From positions 351,691 through 415,690 of the forward strand of contig NW_019173946.1 in the NCBI RefSeq assembly GCF_001642475.1: 64,000 bases of DNA. The letters are read 5' to 3'. Numbering within the stretch: position 1 is the stretch's first letter; each line of letters opens with the position of its first letter. The DNA is from Fonsecaea monophora (lineage: Eukaryota; Ascomycota; Eurotiomycetes; Chaetothyriales; Herpotrichiellaceae). The notes under the pieces are model-generated. The model ran no database searches. It saw only the letters and a program-made list of their open reading frames with translations, and was not told the origin of the DNA. Both the position numbers and the translations under genes were made by a program. Below are positions 1-10,100 of this stretch, piece by piece.

Positions 1-1750
1 TCTCGCCAGAAACAGGATCGTTGAGTCTCATGTCCAACTTCGTGAAGAAGCACGCCGAGAAGTACAGGTCCAAGTCCGTCATCATGTGCCGGTTATGGCA
101 GTACCCGATGCGCCGAGCATTGTCGGGGATGTCAAGCATGAACCACAGTCTCTTAAGTGCCAACGCACATCTTGCTGGGAGAGGGATACCGTCTTCGGCA
201 AAAACGGTCATGAGTTCATGTATGACCTTTTCGCGGTGCATAATCATCTTGAGCCATCGGAAAGAAGGTATCCGGCGAGGGATGCTGTGTGCTGCGAGAC
301 GGGCATTCGGGTGAGGGAGGCGCGCGGCAGGGTCCGAGCGGCAGAGATGTGCGAAGCTGCGGAACATAAATGTCCGGGCACTTTCGGGGGCTTTGGCGGT
401 GGCTTGTGAGAGAATCACAGTGGTGAACCGCGTGTCAAGAATGGTATGGAAGTCCTTACTGATCGCGTACAGGTTAATCAAGTCCTTGACGGGCAGGTGT
501 GCTGCCAGGGTGAAGCATAATTCTGGGTAGAGCAGGAAGCCCTGGAAGATGCTGAAATTCGGGTCACCCGTGCGCTGGTAGACATACGATGGAGGGGGAA
601 GGATCGCTTCGGGTCTTTTGCGCTTGAGAGATATGCGAGCGAATTGTTGGGCGTGTTCAATTCGGTTAGGCGAAGTGTACATGTGTTCTGGGACGAGGGA
701 GTCTGGATTCACGAGCTGTGGTGGTGTGGTTGGGGCAACATAGATGCCGTGATGAGCCGGGGGACGTGGCATCCGCGAAGGGAATTTTCGAAGCCGACGA
801 CCATATTCGTCCCGGTCCATGTCCACATAAGTACCCGTGACAGTTGCCGAGGGGTCTGTTGGCAGTGATTCCTTTCGTTGCCCGAGGGGACCAGTATCCG
901 CATGAACGGTTTGCTGTGCGATTCGTGCTAGACCAGAACCCAGCGGGTGGCTTAGACCATCACTTCCAGCTTGTTGCACGGTTGGTGACGTGGGCACCAT
1001 GTGCGACGTACGGAAGTTGAACGCGTACTGTCCGCCAGCTGGAACAACATGAGGGTTGGTAGGGACACCACCAAAAGTGTAGCTATTTCCCAGTGGACCT
1101 GGGGGCTGAGGTGTCAGGATTGGGTTTGAGCTTGGAGTAGCCCCTTGTTCATGTGCATTCGAGCTTTGTGAACCAGATGGGAGAAGAGCCTCGACGCCGT
1201 AGATGGCATTTCTGCGTTTGTTCCTGGAACTCGTTTGATCCACATCAAGTATGCCCGAGTCTGCCTGTTGAGTTCCATCTGGTGTGACATTCTCTTGGTC
1301 ACTCTTACCAACATCCTCTTTATGTTGATCACCTTCGGAGTCAGAGCTCGTCTCCAAGTCTGTTTCAGCCTCACTGTCTGTAACATATGGTTGTGGAGGG
1401 TCGTCTTGTCCATCAACTTGATGTTGATCATTGGCCGCAGGGTCCGCCTGGACCACGGAGCCATTCAATGTGGACTTTGGAGTTTGGCTTTGACCCACCA
1501 GATCAGAGTTCACATCATCAGCCTGTCGGTGAGCTGGAGACGATGCTTGCGCGACAGAAGGAGTTGCAACGTTGGACAGCAATGGGAGGCGATTAGTATC
1601 AGGCTGAGGATTGTCGTCCGTATTGTTATCTGGCGAAGTCGCGTCGTTTGTCTGCGACTGCTTTCGGAACGGGTGTAAGATATTGCCAACTTTACTTTTT
1701 CCGTTACTGAAGAAGCGCGACTTCTTTTTCGGAGGTGGATTGTCATCCAT
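1..1750 (-). CDS. F-box-like protein, 3' end beyond window
   Basis: An uninterrupted reading frame runs from the ATG at 1750 to the window edge (583 codons, no stop reached), so the C-terminus is missing. Residues 1 to about 360 are low in complexity and rich in S, P, Q and D, with a short basic patch near the N-terminus (PPPKKKSRFF). From about residue 390 the chain becomes ordered, with a segment resembling an F-box (FLLYPELCFTLAAHLPVKDL followed by INLYAISKDF). Proteins with a disordered head and an F-box-like helix bundle are common in Pezizomycotina and are assumed to be SCF ubiquitin-ligase adaptors, but the F-box call is from pattern only and no substrate can be named. No intron is needed. 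The gene is transcribed away from the neighbour at 2807. Confidence 0.6.
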   Translation of the reverse strand, partial: MDDNPPPKKKSRFFSNGKSKVGNILHPFRKQSQTNDATSPDNNTDDNPQPDTNRLPLLSNVATPSVAQASSPAHRQADDVNSDLVGQSQTPKSTLNGSVVQADPAANDQHQVDGQDDPPQPYVTDSEAETDLETSSDSEGDQHKEDVGKSDQENVTPDGTQQADSGILDVDQTSSRNKRRNAIYGVEALLPSGSQSSNAHEQGATPSSNPILTPQPPGPLGNSYTFGGVPTNPHVVPAGGQYAFNFRTSHMVPTSPTVQQAGSDGLSHPLGSGLARIAQQTVHADTGPLGQRKESLPTDPSATVTGTYVDMDRDEYGRRLRKFPSRMPRPPAHHGIYVAPTTPPQLVNPDSLVPEHMYTSPNRIEHAQQFARISLKRKRPEAILPPPSYVYQRTGDPNFSIFQGFLLYPELCFTLAAHLPVKDLINLYAISKDFHTILDTRFTTVILSQATAKAPESARTFMFRSFAHLCRSDPAARLPHPNARLAAHSIPRRIPSFRWLKMIMHREKVIHELMTVFAEDGIPLPARCALALKRLWFMLDIPDNARRIGYCHNRHMMTDLDLYFSACFFTKLDMRLNDPVSGE

Positions 1751-2806
1751 ATTGACACGCGACAGAGAATGCTAGGACATAAGGATCAAATAAAGCAGAC
1801 AAAATCCAAAGCATTGGTCATGGACAGGTCAACACAGGTACCTGCGAGGTGGTAATGAATGAGCATGAATAGGAAAGAGAACAATATCAAGACTTGACTG
1901 TTTGTTTGTTTGTTTGTTATTGGAGGTCAGGCAGAACACATTCAATATATGCCCATGTTCACCTGCTTCGATTCACTTGCTGAGCCCGTGACCAACGCGG
2001 TTGTCGGCAGGGAGGGTCTTTGACGTTTACGAGGACGGCCTCCTCGAAGTGAATGTGAGATCTCCCACATTGATCTGAGTTTGTATCTCATAGTGTAGCT
2101 GGTCAGGTGAGATTATCTCTCTAGTTCTAGAATGACGAGAAGAGCATGTTGCTTGCGTAAAGTAATTAGAATTGAGAGGTTGTGGAGGTGTAGTGAAGGG
2201 CTGACTGATATTGCACGAATGCGCAAACGTAGCAGCATACGGTCAAGTATTCAATTCAACCCGCATATCTGAGATCTCGTGTATTTCCTTGTCCGCTGCG
2301 ATCAAACTGCGATCAACGATCAACGATCCACCGGTGCCACTGTTTCTTGTTTCGCTCGCTTCAACATTCCTTCAATTCCATCTGCTCAATCACCATCGTC
2401 CCGTCGTTCTCGACTATCGTCAGTGGCGGGCACAAGCGGGTATCGATCTACCACCACCTTTGAGATCTCGCTTCGGTCTAGTTCATTATTTTCCCCATCC
2501 ACCCAATCACTGTTTTTCGGTGCTGGCGTTCTGAACGGCCAAAAACTTGGAACAGATGGCCTAGATCAAGTTGCCAGAGGTGTAGTAACGAAGATGGTGC
2601 TCTCTGGCGCCACAATGATCCGATATTGGTTCCCACAATCGCCGCCAACCTGCGGGTTACTTCTACTTGGTGTTTGCTGCTGTGGCTGAAAAATAGACAT
2701 CAGTAGTAGCTCCTCAGACTATGGTTACCTTGACATGGAGCTCCCCAGAGAGGCCTTCTGCCTTGCCTATGCTGACCACTCGAGTTCCTAGTTGTAGACA
2801 CCTGAT
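1751..2806. other. Divergent intergenic region
   Basis: About 1.06 kb between the F-box-like gene and the membrane-protein gene, presumably holding both promoters. It contains a short TTTG tetranucleotide run (about 1900-1918). Several open frames in 2210-2690 lack recognisable protein features; they could be 5' UTR of the downstream gene. No RNA gene or repeat element is recognised. Confidence 0.5.
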
Positions 2807-4714
2807 ATGTCCTTGAGTCCAAGAGACAGTGTGGCCGAGACCGAGCACCATATTGGACACCTTCTTGACAGTGCCATCCACGTGAAAGACAGGGCAAAGG
2901 CAAAGACAAAAGAACTGCTTTCTCCTGCTCAGACTAATGCATCTTCTGGTGAACAAGAGGACATTTTTTCCGATGCAGCTTTCGACCCTGCGAGAGTGCT
3001 TCAGCACACATCTCCAAAAGAGAAGAAGTCGACAACTGAAGCACTCCACGATGGTTTCAAGAGCGTCAAATATCTGAGCACACACCCACGACGGGTGATG
3101 CGTAGCAAAGCTACTCACATTGCCGCCGGGAAACTTGGAAAACGCCATCCGACTCTGACTGTCGACCAAGATCAGGAACTTCTAGATGCCCACGACGCTC
3201 TGGCTCGCGCAGTCTCGAGTGAGCCGTCGGATGCTGACACCAGTGCAGTCACCTCCGAGCTGGATGAAGCCCATCATCGCGTACACAAGATTGAACATCA
3301 AAGAGAAAGCTTGCAGACAGCCTGGATACTTGGGCGACACGTTTCCCGTGTTAAGGTTGTTCGTCCGATATCTCGTCCCGAACGGTCTCAATTTAGAAAT
3401 GGGGAAAGGTTTGAGTGGGAGAGATATCTCGGCTACATGATTCTCTATTACACCCGCAACTTCACGACCGGTTACATCGACGACTTTGATTCCCCACCAT
3501 TTGATCTTGAAGACCTCGCGCGCATCATTGAACGGATTGCCATCACATCAGCGCCCTGGCAGTCTTTTCTTGTCGACGTCCGACATATCTACATGTGGAA
3601 ATCACCCGCTCGGACAGCGAAATGGCTGGCTGTCTATTGTGTTCTGTGGTACACCCAACATATTGTGGGCTACCTCTACTTTTACATCATCTACTCCACC
3701 TTGCGCAACAGGTTCCGCCCGCGCTCTGTACAGGCGGTTCGAGAGAGTGTGAGCAGAGCCTTTGACCGGGAAGCGCGCGTACAAGCATGGGGCGAACTTA
3801 TCCAGAGACATGGACAGCATGACTGGCTGGAACCCTTGTTGGACGAGGTTGGCCCGACTATTCAGCTACAGCTCGGTGACCTGGCGAACTTTCTCGAGAT
3901 CCTGTTGAACTTCCACCGATGGGAACGGCCGAACATGACGCTGGCGACACTCTTCTTTTTCGCTTGCTGTCTTCTTATCACGTTGTGTGCAGACATGGCG
4001 TTCTGCGTCAAGCTCGTGTGGTTCATAGTTGGCGGCGCATTCTTTCTCACATACCCCGTCGCCGCCAACTTTCCCAAATACAGGTTGTTATTGTCACATT
4101 TCCGATGGGTGTTTTGGGACATTCCCACACACGCGGAACTGGCGGTGCTGAGACTGCAAGAAAAGGCGGCAGAGAAGGACGAGGCTGATTTGACAGAGTT
4201 TGAATTGAGAGATACCGATTCTGGCGATGAAGGGATAGATGATGAGGACGACGACGACGACCAGAGCGAGTCTCCTCCACTGCAGAGACTGGGCGAAAGA
4301 GGCTATACATTCCGAATCTATGACAACGTCAAAGGATGCACGCGCCTGATAGTCTGCAGGACAGGTCTCGCGCTCTATTCCAAAGATGGAAAAGAAGACC
4401 GAAACTGGCCGTTTCGCGCTCTCTCCGAGATGCGCAAGCTCGACAGCATCGACATCCACTCAGACTCAACGCTCAAGAATCTCAAACACCTGCACTCGCG
4501 CTCCGCCAAGGCACTGCAACTCTCTTTCCTCGACAACGACGACGCCGACACGGGTCTCACGATCCTCTTAAACCCTGTGGATCGAGACCGCGTCTTCAAC
4601 CTGGTCCTCGCGTGGAGCGGGCTGAGGTGGCAGTGTTTGCAGATGGAGAGACATAACAGCGCAGCTAGCCGGAGGAGTAACCTAGACAGGGCCATCAAGA
4701 GGGCGTTTCATTAA
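2807..4714 (+). CDS. Membrane protein with GRAM/PH-like C-terminus (DUF3292-like)
   Basis: Single-exon frame of 635 aa. The N-terminal ~170 residues are hydrophilic and helical, probably partly coiled coil. A hydrophobic segment lies at about residues 266-295 and a strong hydrophobic hairpin at about 385-430, of the reticulon/PRT_C sort that sits in the ER or a related membrane. An acidic linker with a run of D/E follows (about 470-490). The last ~140 residues look like a GRAM/PH-type lipid-binding fold. This architecture matches the fungal DUF3292 family as I remember it, whose function is unknown; a role in membrane contact or lipid transfer is only an inference. The ATG at 2807 is used because stops interrupt the frame just upstream. 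It converges on the reductase gene at 4972. Confidence 0.7.
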   Translation: MSLSPRDSVAETEHHIGHLLDSAIHVKDRAKAKTKELLSPAQTNASSGEQEDIFSDAAFDPARVLQHTSPKEKKSTTEALHDGFKSVKYLSTHPRRVMRSKATHIAAGKLGKRHPTLTVDQDQELLDAHDALARAVSSEPSDADTSAVTSELDEAHHRVHKIEHQRESLQTAWILGRHVSRVKVVRPISRPERSQFRNGERFEWERYLGYMILYYTRNFTTGYIDDFDSPPFDLEDLARIIERIAITSAPWQSFLVDVRHIYMWKSPARTAKWLAVYCVLWYTQHIVGYLYFYIIYSTLRNRFRPRSVQAVRESVSRAFDREARVQAWGELIQRHGQHDWLEPLLDEVGPTIQLQLGDLANFLEILLNFHRWERPNMTLATLFFFACCLLITLCADMAFCVKLVWFIVGGAFFLTYPVAANFPKYRLLLSHFRWVFWDIPTHAELAVLRLQEKAAEKDEADLTEFELRDTDSGDEGIDDEDDDDDQSESPPLQRLGERGYTFRIYDNVKGCTRLIVCRTGLALYSKDGKEDRNWPFRALSEMRKLDSIDIHSDSTLKNLKHLHSRSAKALQLSFLDNDDADTGLTILLNPVDRDRVFNLVLAWSGLRWQCLQMERHNSAASRRSNLDRAIKRAFH

Positions 4715-4971
4715 GTTTTTATCCCACACTACGATGACTTCAACAGAGCATAGAGTAAAAGAGGCCAGCGTAGAGAATGTGTTAGTTTTCGCAGTAACAT
4801 CTTCTATGTACGTCGTCGATAGCCCACTTCGACCATAGACCGGTCCTCTATGACCGTCATGCTATAGCCACGGCACGCCCTTGCAGCCTGGTACACATCA
4901 CCAAGTCCCTACCGAGACGGCCATCTTCAAGCTCATATTCCATGTTATTTCTTGCCCGCCTCGTCACCATT

Positions 4972-6053
4972 TTAATGTCGGTAGGCACCAACCCAGCGTC
5001 GCCACCAGGCCACGAAATCCACCGTCGAGACATCGATCCCCAACTTCTGCAACTCACCCGTGTCGAGGTGGCAGTCATACGGCCTCAGCGTGCCATCCGG
5101 GCCCGGCTTCCCTCCGTCCTTGTCAGGCACGATCCCGTCCATGGGGAGACCCATGATCTCGGCGAATTTCTGGGTGATTTCGTATTTTGTCATGCGGTCC
5201 TCGCTGGAGAACTGCAGGATGCGCGGGAGCTCGTCCGGGTGTTGTGCATTTGTGTAGAGTCTGGCGATGTCGAGACACACCCGGGCCACGTCCTCGACGT
5301 TTGTGGGATAGCGGATCGCCCAGTCATCCATCTTTATTTTTTCATTCTGCGACTTCCACAGACTGTCCATCAGGATGTTGACCGCTGACTCTTTGTTGTT
5401 TTCTCTGGGAGAGGTCGGGCCGTACAGCACGGGGACTCTCAAGACGACGGTGTTTGGGAATTGGAGGACCGCCGTCTCCCCGTCGAGTTTGGTCTGGCCG
5501 TACACGTTGGTGGGTTTCGGCGTGTCGGTGGGTTTATAGGGCGCTTGACCCTGCACGCCGGGGAAGACGTAGTCCGTGGAGATGTAGATGAGGAAGGCAT
5601 CGTGTTTAGCAGCGCAAGAGGCGAGGAGTTCGGTCGCTGTGACGTTCAGTCTGCGTGCTGCTTCTGGGTTCTGGGTGCACGAGTCTGGTTGCCTGTCCGC
5701 GGCGCCTGTAGCATGTCAGCTATAAATAACTTTGGCAGGCAGCATTTCTGGCAGAGAGGGAGAGAGGAGAGGAGGCGGCTTCTACAGTGGACGATGACTT
5801 GAGGTCTGAGAGCTTTGTGTTAGTGGTTGTTGCTGTAAGCTTTAAAACGCGCGATCTGTAACGAGGCACTCTCATACTTGACCTCGTGGAACAATTTGGT
5901 GACGGTATCTGCATCTTGGATGTCCACTTTGCGGACTGCCCCCGATGCGCGGTTAAAGCCTGTCCCGGTTGCGTTCCATCCAGCATCGGAAAAGACCTTG
6001 AGCACTTGACGGCCCAGGAATCCAGACGCACCCGTGACGAGCGCGGCTGGCAT
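4972..6053 (-). CDS. MAT2B/RmlD-like NAD(P)-dependent reductase
   Basis: Three exons: 6053-5878, a 20-nt micro-exon 5805-5786, and 5705-4972 (309 aa). Both introns (72 and 80 nt) are GT..AG, and the second has a GCTGACA branch point. The N-terminus carries the Rossmann motif TGASGFLG; the spliced HCAADRQPD segment, the STDYVFPG segment and the catalytic YGQTK (YxxxK) are those of the RmlD/MAT2B branch of extended SDRs. Fungal members are usually annotated as beta (regulatory) subunit of methionine adenosyltransferase or as dTDP-4-dehydrorhamnose reductase-like. Which of the two activities applies cannot be told from sequence. The HCAA junction supports the micro-exon strongly. An in-frame ATG at 6095 would add 14 residues, but MPAALVTGASG is the typical family start. 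Divergent from the SET-domain gene. Confidence 0.88.
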
Positions 6054-7145
6054 TTTGGAAGTGGGCGCGGGTAATGAGTGATGCTGAAAGTCCAAGGGTG
6101 TAGGTTGAGGGGAGTTGGAGCTTCATACTTTTCGGCGTAGAGGCACAACCAAGGACGTGCTTATCATCCTCCAAGCCGCAGTTAGTCAGGCATGCGACAG
6201 CCTCTTGTTCTCGACGTTGATGAGGACAGGACCAAAGTGTCCCAAACAATTCATGCTACTGATAACACGGTATTTATGCAAAGCGTCCCGTTTTTCAAAT
6301 CTCATTTAGCTCAGCCACATCGCAGCTGTTGCCTTTACCTGTTCACTACCAGTTTCCAGTCTCCTTGCTCCAGCTTCGGCCGTATGGTCCACTCTCGTGT
6401 ATTCATCCTCTTCTCCATATCTTCGCTCAAGGCGCTGAGATGATGAAAAGGTAAAGTGTTTTGGTTCCAAATATTCCCAAGCGACCCGAAGGCCGAATGG
6501 AGTGGTCAAGTAGGTAGTTTTCAACTAGCAAAAAACACAGCTTCGGTTTCTGTACAACATAGACATTAGCATTGAACTCTTGACGATATGAACAAAGACT
6601 TAGGTTGAACTTTGTTGGTGGGAGACATACAAAACCTCATGAGCTGCGTACTGCCCTTGCACTTGGATGGGAAAAAAAAAGAAAAGACGGCGTCGAAGAC
6701 GCAGGGATGAGGAACTCATACTTATACCCAGGGTGAAAGATTATTCCTTGGCGTTTTCTCCCCGCCAAGCAATGGCACTCAAGGCGCCAAGTTGCTAGTA
6801 TTAGGCAGCCGTACTAGCGCGTAGTAGGTGGTCGTGGCCCCGCACTTAAACTGCCAAGAAATCGACAACTATGTGAGCCATCTGCCTGCCTCGCTGGGCA
6901 CCTGCGTCAACAATCATGTCGTGAACTCTGATACACTTATGATTGAATGTCGGAGTCGAAGCTGCCGCGAATTTGTTGTATGAAATGGCATTCGGCTTCC
7001 AGTACTCGGTAAGCCGGGTCGATCGCCATCGTCCTCACAGAACGATTTCAAGCAAAGCCCGGAACACTCAAAATACTAAGGCCGTGATCCTGACCTCTCT
7101 TTTTACTTTCTGAATTATCAGAGGCACGCTCGCTGCTGGCCCAAG
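6054..7145. other. Divergent intergenic region, MAT2B-like / EZH2-like
   Basis: About 1.1 kb shared upstream region of the reductase (-) and the histone methyltransferase (+). No convincing gene, TATA box or repeat is visible. A short purine-rich run lies at about 6670-6690. Confidence 0.5.
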
Positions 7146-10100
7146 ATGGACAAATACACTCGCTCATCAGCCTCCTCTTCAAGGTCTTCTGGCTCATCGA
7201 GGCAGGCACCTGGCCGTGAGACACGGGCCAATCGCTCGCAAAGTCATGCAACCAAGAAGACGCCGGCTCACGAACCCGAGATCATTGTGCTATCTGACTC
7301 GGACGAGGAGTCACCGAGTGATCAAAATCCCATTGGAAGCCCTCGAGTTTTAAGGCAAAGATTGACGGGGAACAGTACCACCGAAAAGCCGTTGGATACA
7401 GCGCAGGAGATGATGACAGAACAGCCACCGCCATCGCTTTCCCCACTGGCACCGACACCAATGCCACCGGCACCTCTCCCGAAGTCCCAAACTCTTGCAA
7501 AACCATCGACGACAAAGTCGTCACACACTTCCTCATCAAAGCCACTCGGGACGGGGCGGCGGCATCTACAGACAGTCTCAAAGCCACACCCTCTGTCTGT
7601 AATGTCAACACCGCCTTCACCACCTACAGGGTCCACACCACATCCCCCAAGAAATCTCCTATCAAAACGATCGAGGCATCCGCCGCTGCCTTCGACTTCT
7701 AAGCGGCCAGCCAATTTATCACCATCAAACTCACCGAAAAAAAAACCCTCAGCAGTACACTCAAACCCAGTTAGCCCGGAGCAAGCGCGGGCACCTCCAG
7801 CAGATTTGCCAGGGGCAGGTTCCTCGGAACCTCCACTACCCACGGTTCTTCCCAGCACTCAAATTTCCGCTCCTGCGCGGCTTCGCGAAGAAAGCGAAGA
7901 GCCAGCAGCAGTAAGGCCACCTGATGGACTATCAGATCCTCAGACCATGCCGTCTACTTCTCTGAGGAAGAGCTTCGTTCCATCTGGAGGCTCAATGCCT
8001 GCCAGTGAGCAACTTTCCGAACTCAGGAAGACTGATCTGTCAACAGTTCGCCAAACTCCTGAATCGAGAACCATCAGTCACAAAAAATCACCATCATCAT
8101 CCAGATTCGCCGTCTCCTCTCCTTCGAGAGAAGACAGACATGAGTCGCATCTTGTTACGCGAAATAAGCAAAAGGACGGCACTCCTAGTGACAACGCAAG
8201 GCCACTTCGACATCGCACTGAAAGGCCGAGTCGTGGAGAGGACCAGTCCTCGTCTAAGAGCGTGTCTGGTGATTCAGATGAGGAGAAAGGGACAGGCACA
8301 AGCAGCCCGGAATTAATACAAGGACAGTCACTAAGGCTTGCATTTCGTCCAGCGGAATCACGAGATGCACACAGCGAACAGGACAAGCCAACTGGTCAGC
8401 AGTCCCAACAGGACATCGTGATGGAAACGGGGGAAGACAATATTGACAAGGCTTCGTCCCGCATGAGCAAGGACGACCGGTACTCGGACACCGGAAGTAT
8501 CTCGTCTGAGTCTTCGATACGCTCGGCAGGAGGAAGGACAATCCGTCCCCACGTGAAGATTTTCAAATCGCTGATGGAAAGCTCCTATCAGAAGTTGCGC
8601 TCCTCGCAGCAGGCAACCATCCAAGCCGCTCTGCGGCAGATCAGTATCGACGTAATGAAACATCCCGGTCCCAAGCTTGACCCTAATCGTCCAGATCCTT
8701 TCGCGGCGCTTACTGCGGAGAGGCGGAGAGCTCAGAAAGACCGGCGACCATCTGCAAAGGGCGATCCTTCGGACCCTTTCGCGGCGCCTACTAAGGAAAA
8801 GCGGAGAGCTGGGAAAGACCGGCAACCATCTGCAGAGGAGGACGGCGAACTGCTAAGGCCTCCTCGGAAGCCCCTTGGCGGCGGGGCGCCGATGTTGCCA
8901 AAATTCCGGTCCGTTGGCAGGGTGAACGCGAGCTTTCTTGCACCAAACTATCGGACGGCCCATCACAGAGCCTACGACATGGAAGACGAGGCCGAAGATC
9001 CAGACGCCAGCAAAAAATACGAAGAGTTTGAAGAACGACACAAGATCGACTTTCCGGGCATGGCGAAACAGCGTGAGTGTCAAGAACTAGTCTGGCTTTG
9101 GCGGCCCTGGATCGAAGATATCTTCAGCATGCTTGAAATACAGAGGAGTGATATTCTTTACTTCTACGTACAAGACCACTTTGAACCCGACAGACAGATC
9201 GAGCTCGATTGGCCGGAGGCTTCCCGCCAGGCATGGACAAAAGAGCAAAAGCGTCGGTGTAAGATGTGCGGCCTAGCTGATCCTGAGAGCCGGCAGAGAG
9301 ATTTAGTTGAGCAATTCGAGCGTCTGCCACGACCCGACGATCGAAGGCTTGTTTTTGCAGGCCTGCTGGCCTACGCCTTCCATGAGCAGGCTGGGTCAAG
9401 TTTGTGGCATATTTCCTTTGGCGAGATAATACAGCCCCGGTATCCGGATTCCATCACAGCCTCAACGCAAACTTCCGACCTCTGCTTGATCTGTTTTCGC
9501 CATAATTGCCCAGATCATGGCGCTTATGTGGAGCCCGCAAATGAGGAATCCCCAGACGACGAATCCCAAGATGACGAGCCTCCAGGTGAGGAAGCTCTGG
9601 ATGAGGAAGCCTCGAACGAAAATGAAGATATGGAAACACCCAGAGCATTCATCAATGATCCGGAAACCGATCGCAACATACGCAAGTTTGTGTCACGGCC
9701 GAGTACTAAGCCCAGCGTCGAAGGCGACACCCATCTATGCGGAATCTTCTGCGTGGACCCGTCGACGGGCTTGCGACAGCTACTAGGGCGACGACCCGAA
9801 GGGTATGTCGGTGGCGCCAAACGGATGCCAGAAAGCTACGTGAGGCCCGTGTTGGCGGATGACGAGTTTTGCTGTTCGTCGTGCTTTTGGGATGTCAACA
9901 ACCGGCGTGATATCACGGTATCAGAGGTAACATTTCAGCCATTCTTGTCGCAGTCCCAAAAAGCCATGGTCGAAAGTCTTATGCGGTTCTATCTCCACAA
10001 TCAACGAGGCCCCTGCCTGATCTCAAGAATTATCAAGGACGTGAGCTGCATGATGGTCTTCAATCATATACTTTTCTCCATCTTCCGAGTGAAGCATTCT

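Noticed and set aside
2211..2689. Possible small gene upstream of the DUF3292-like gene
   Set aside because: Overlapping frames have no domain features, and the sequence looks like promoter or leader DNA.
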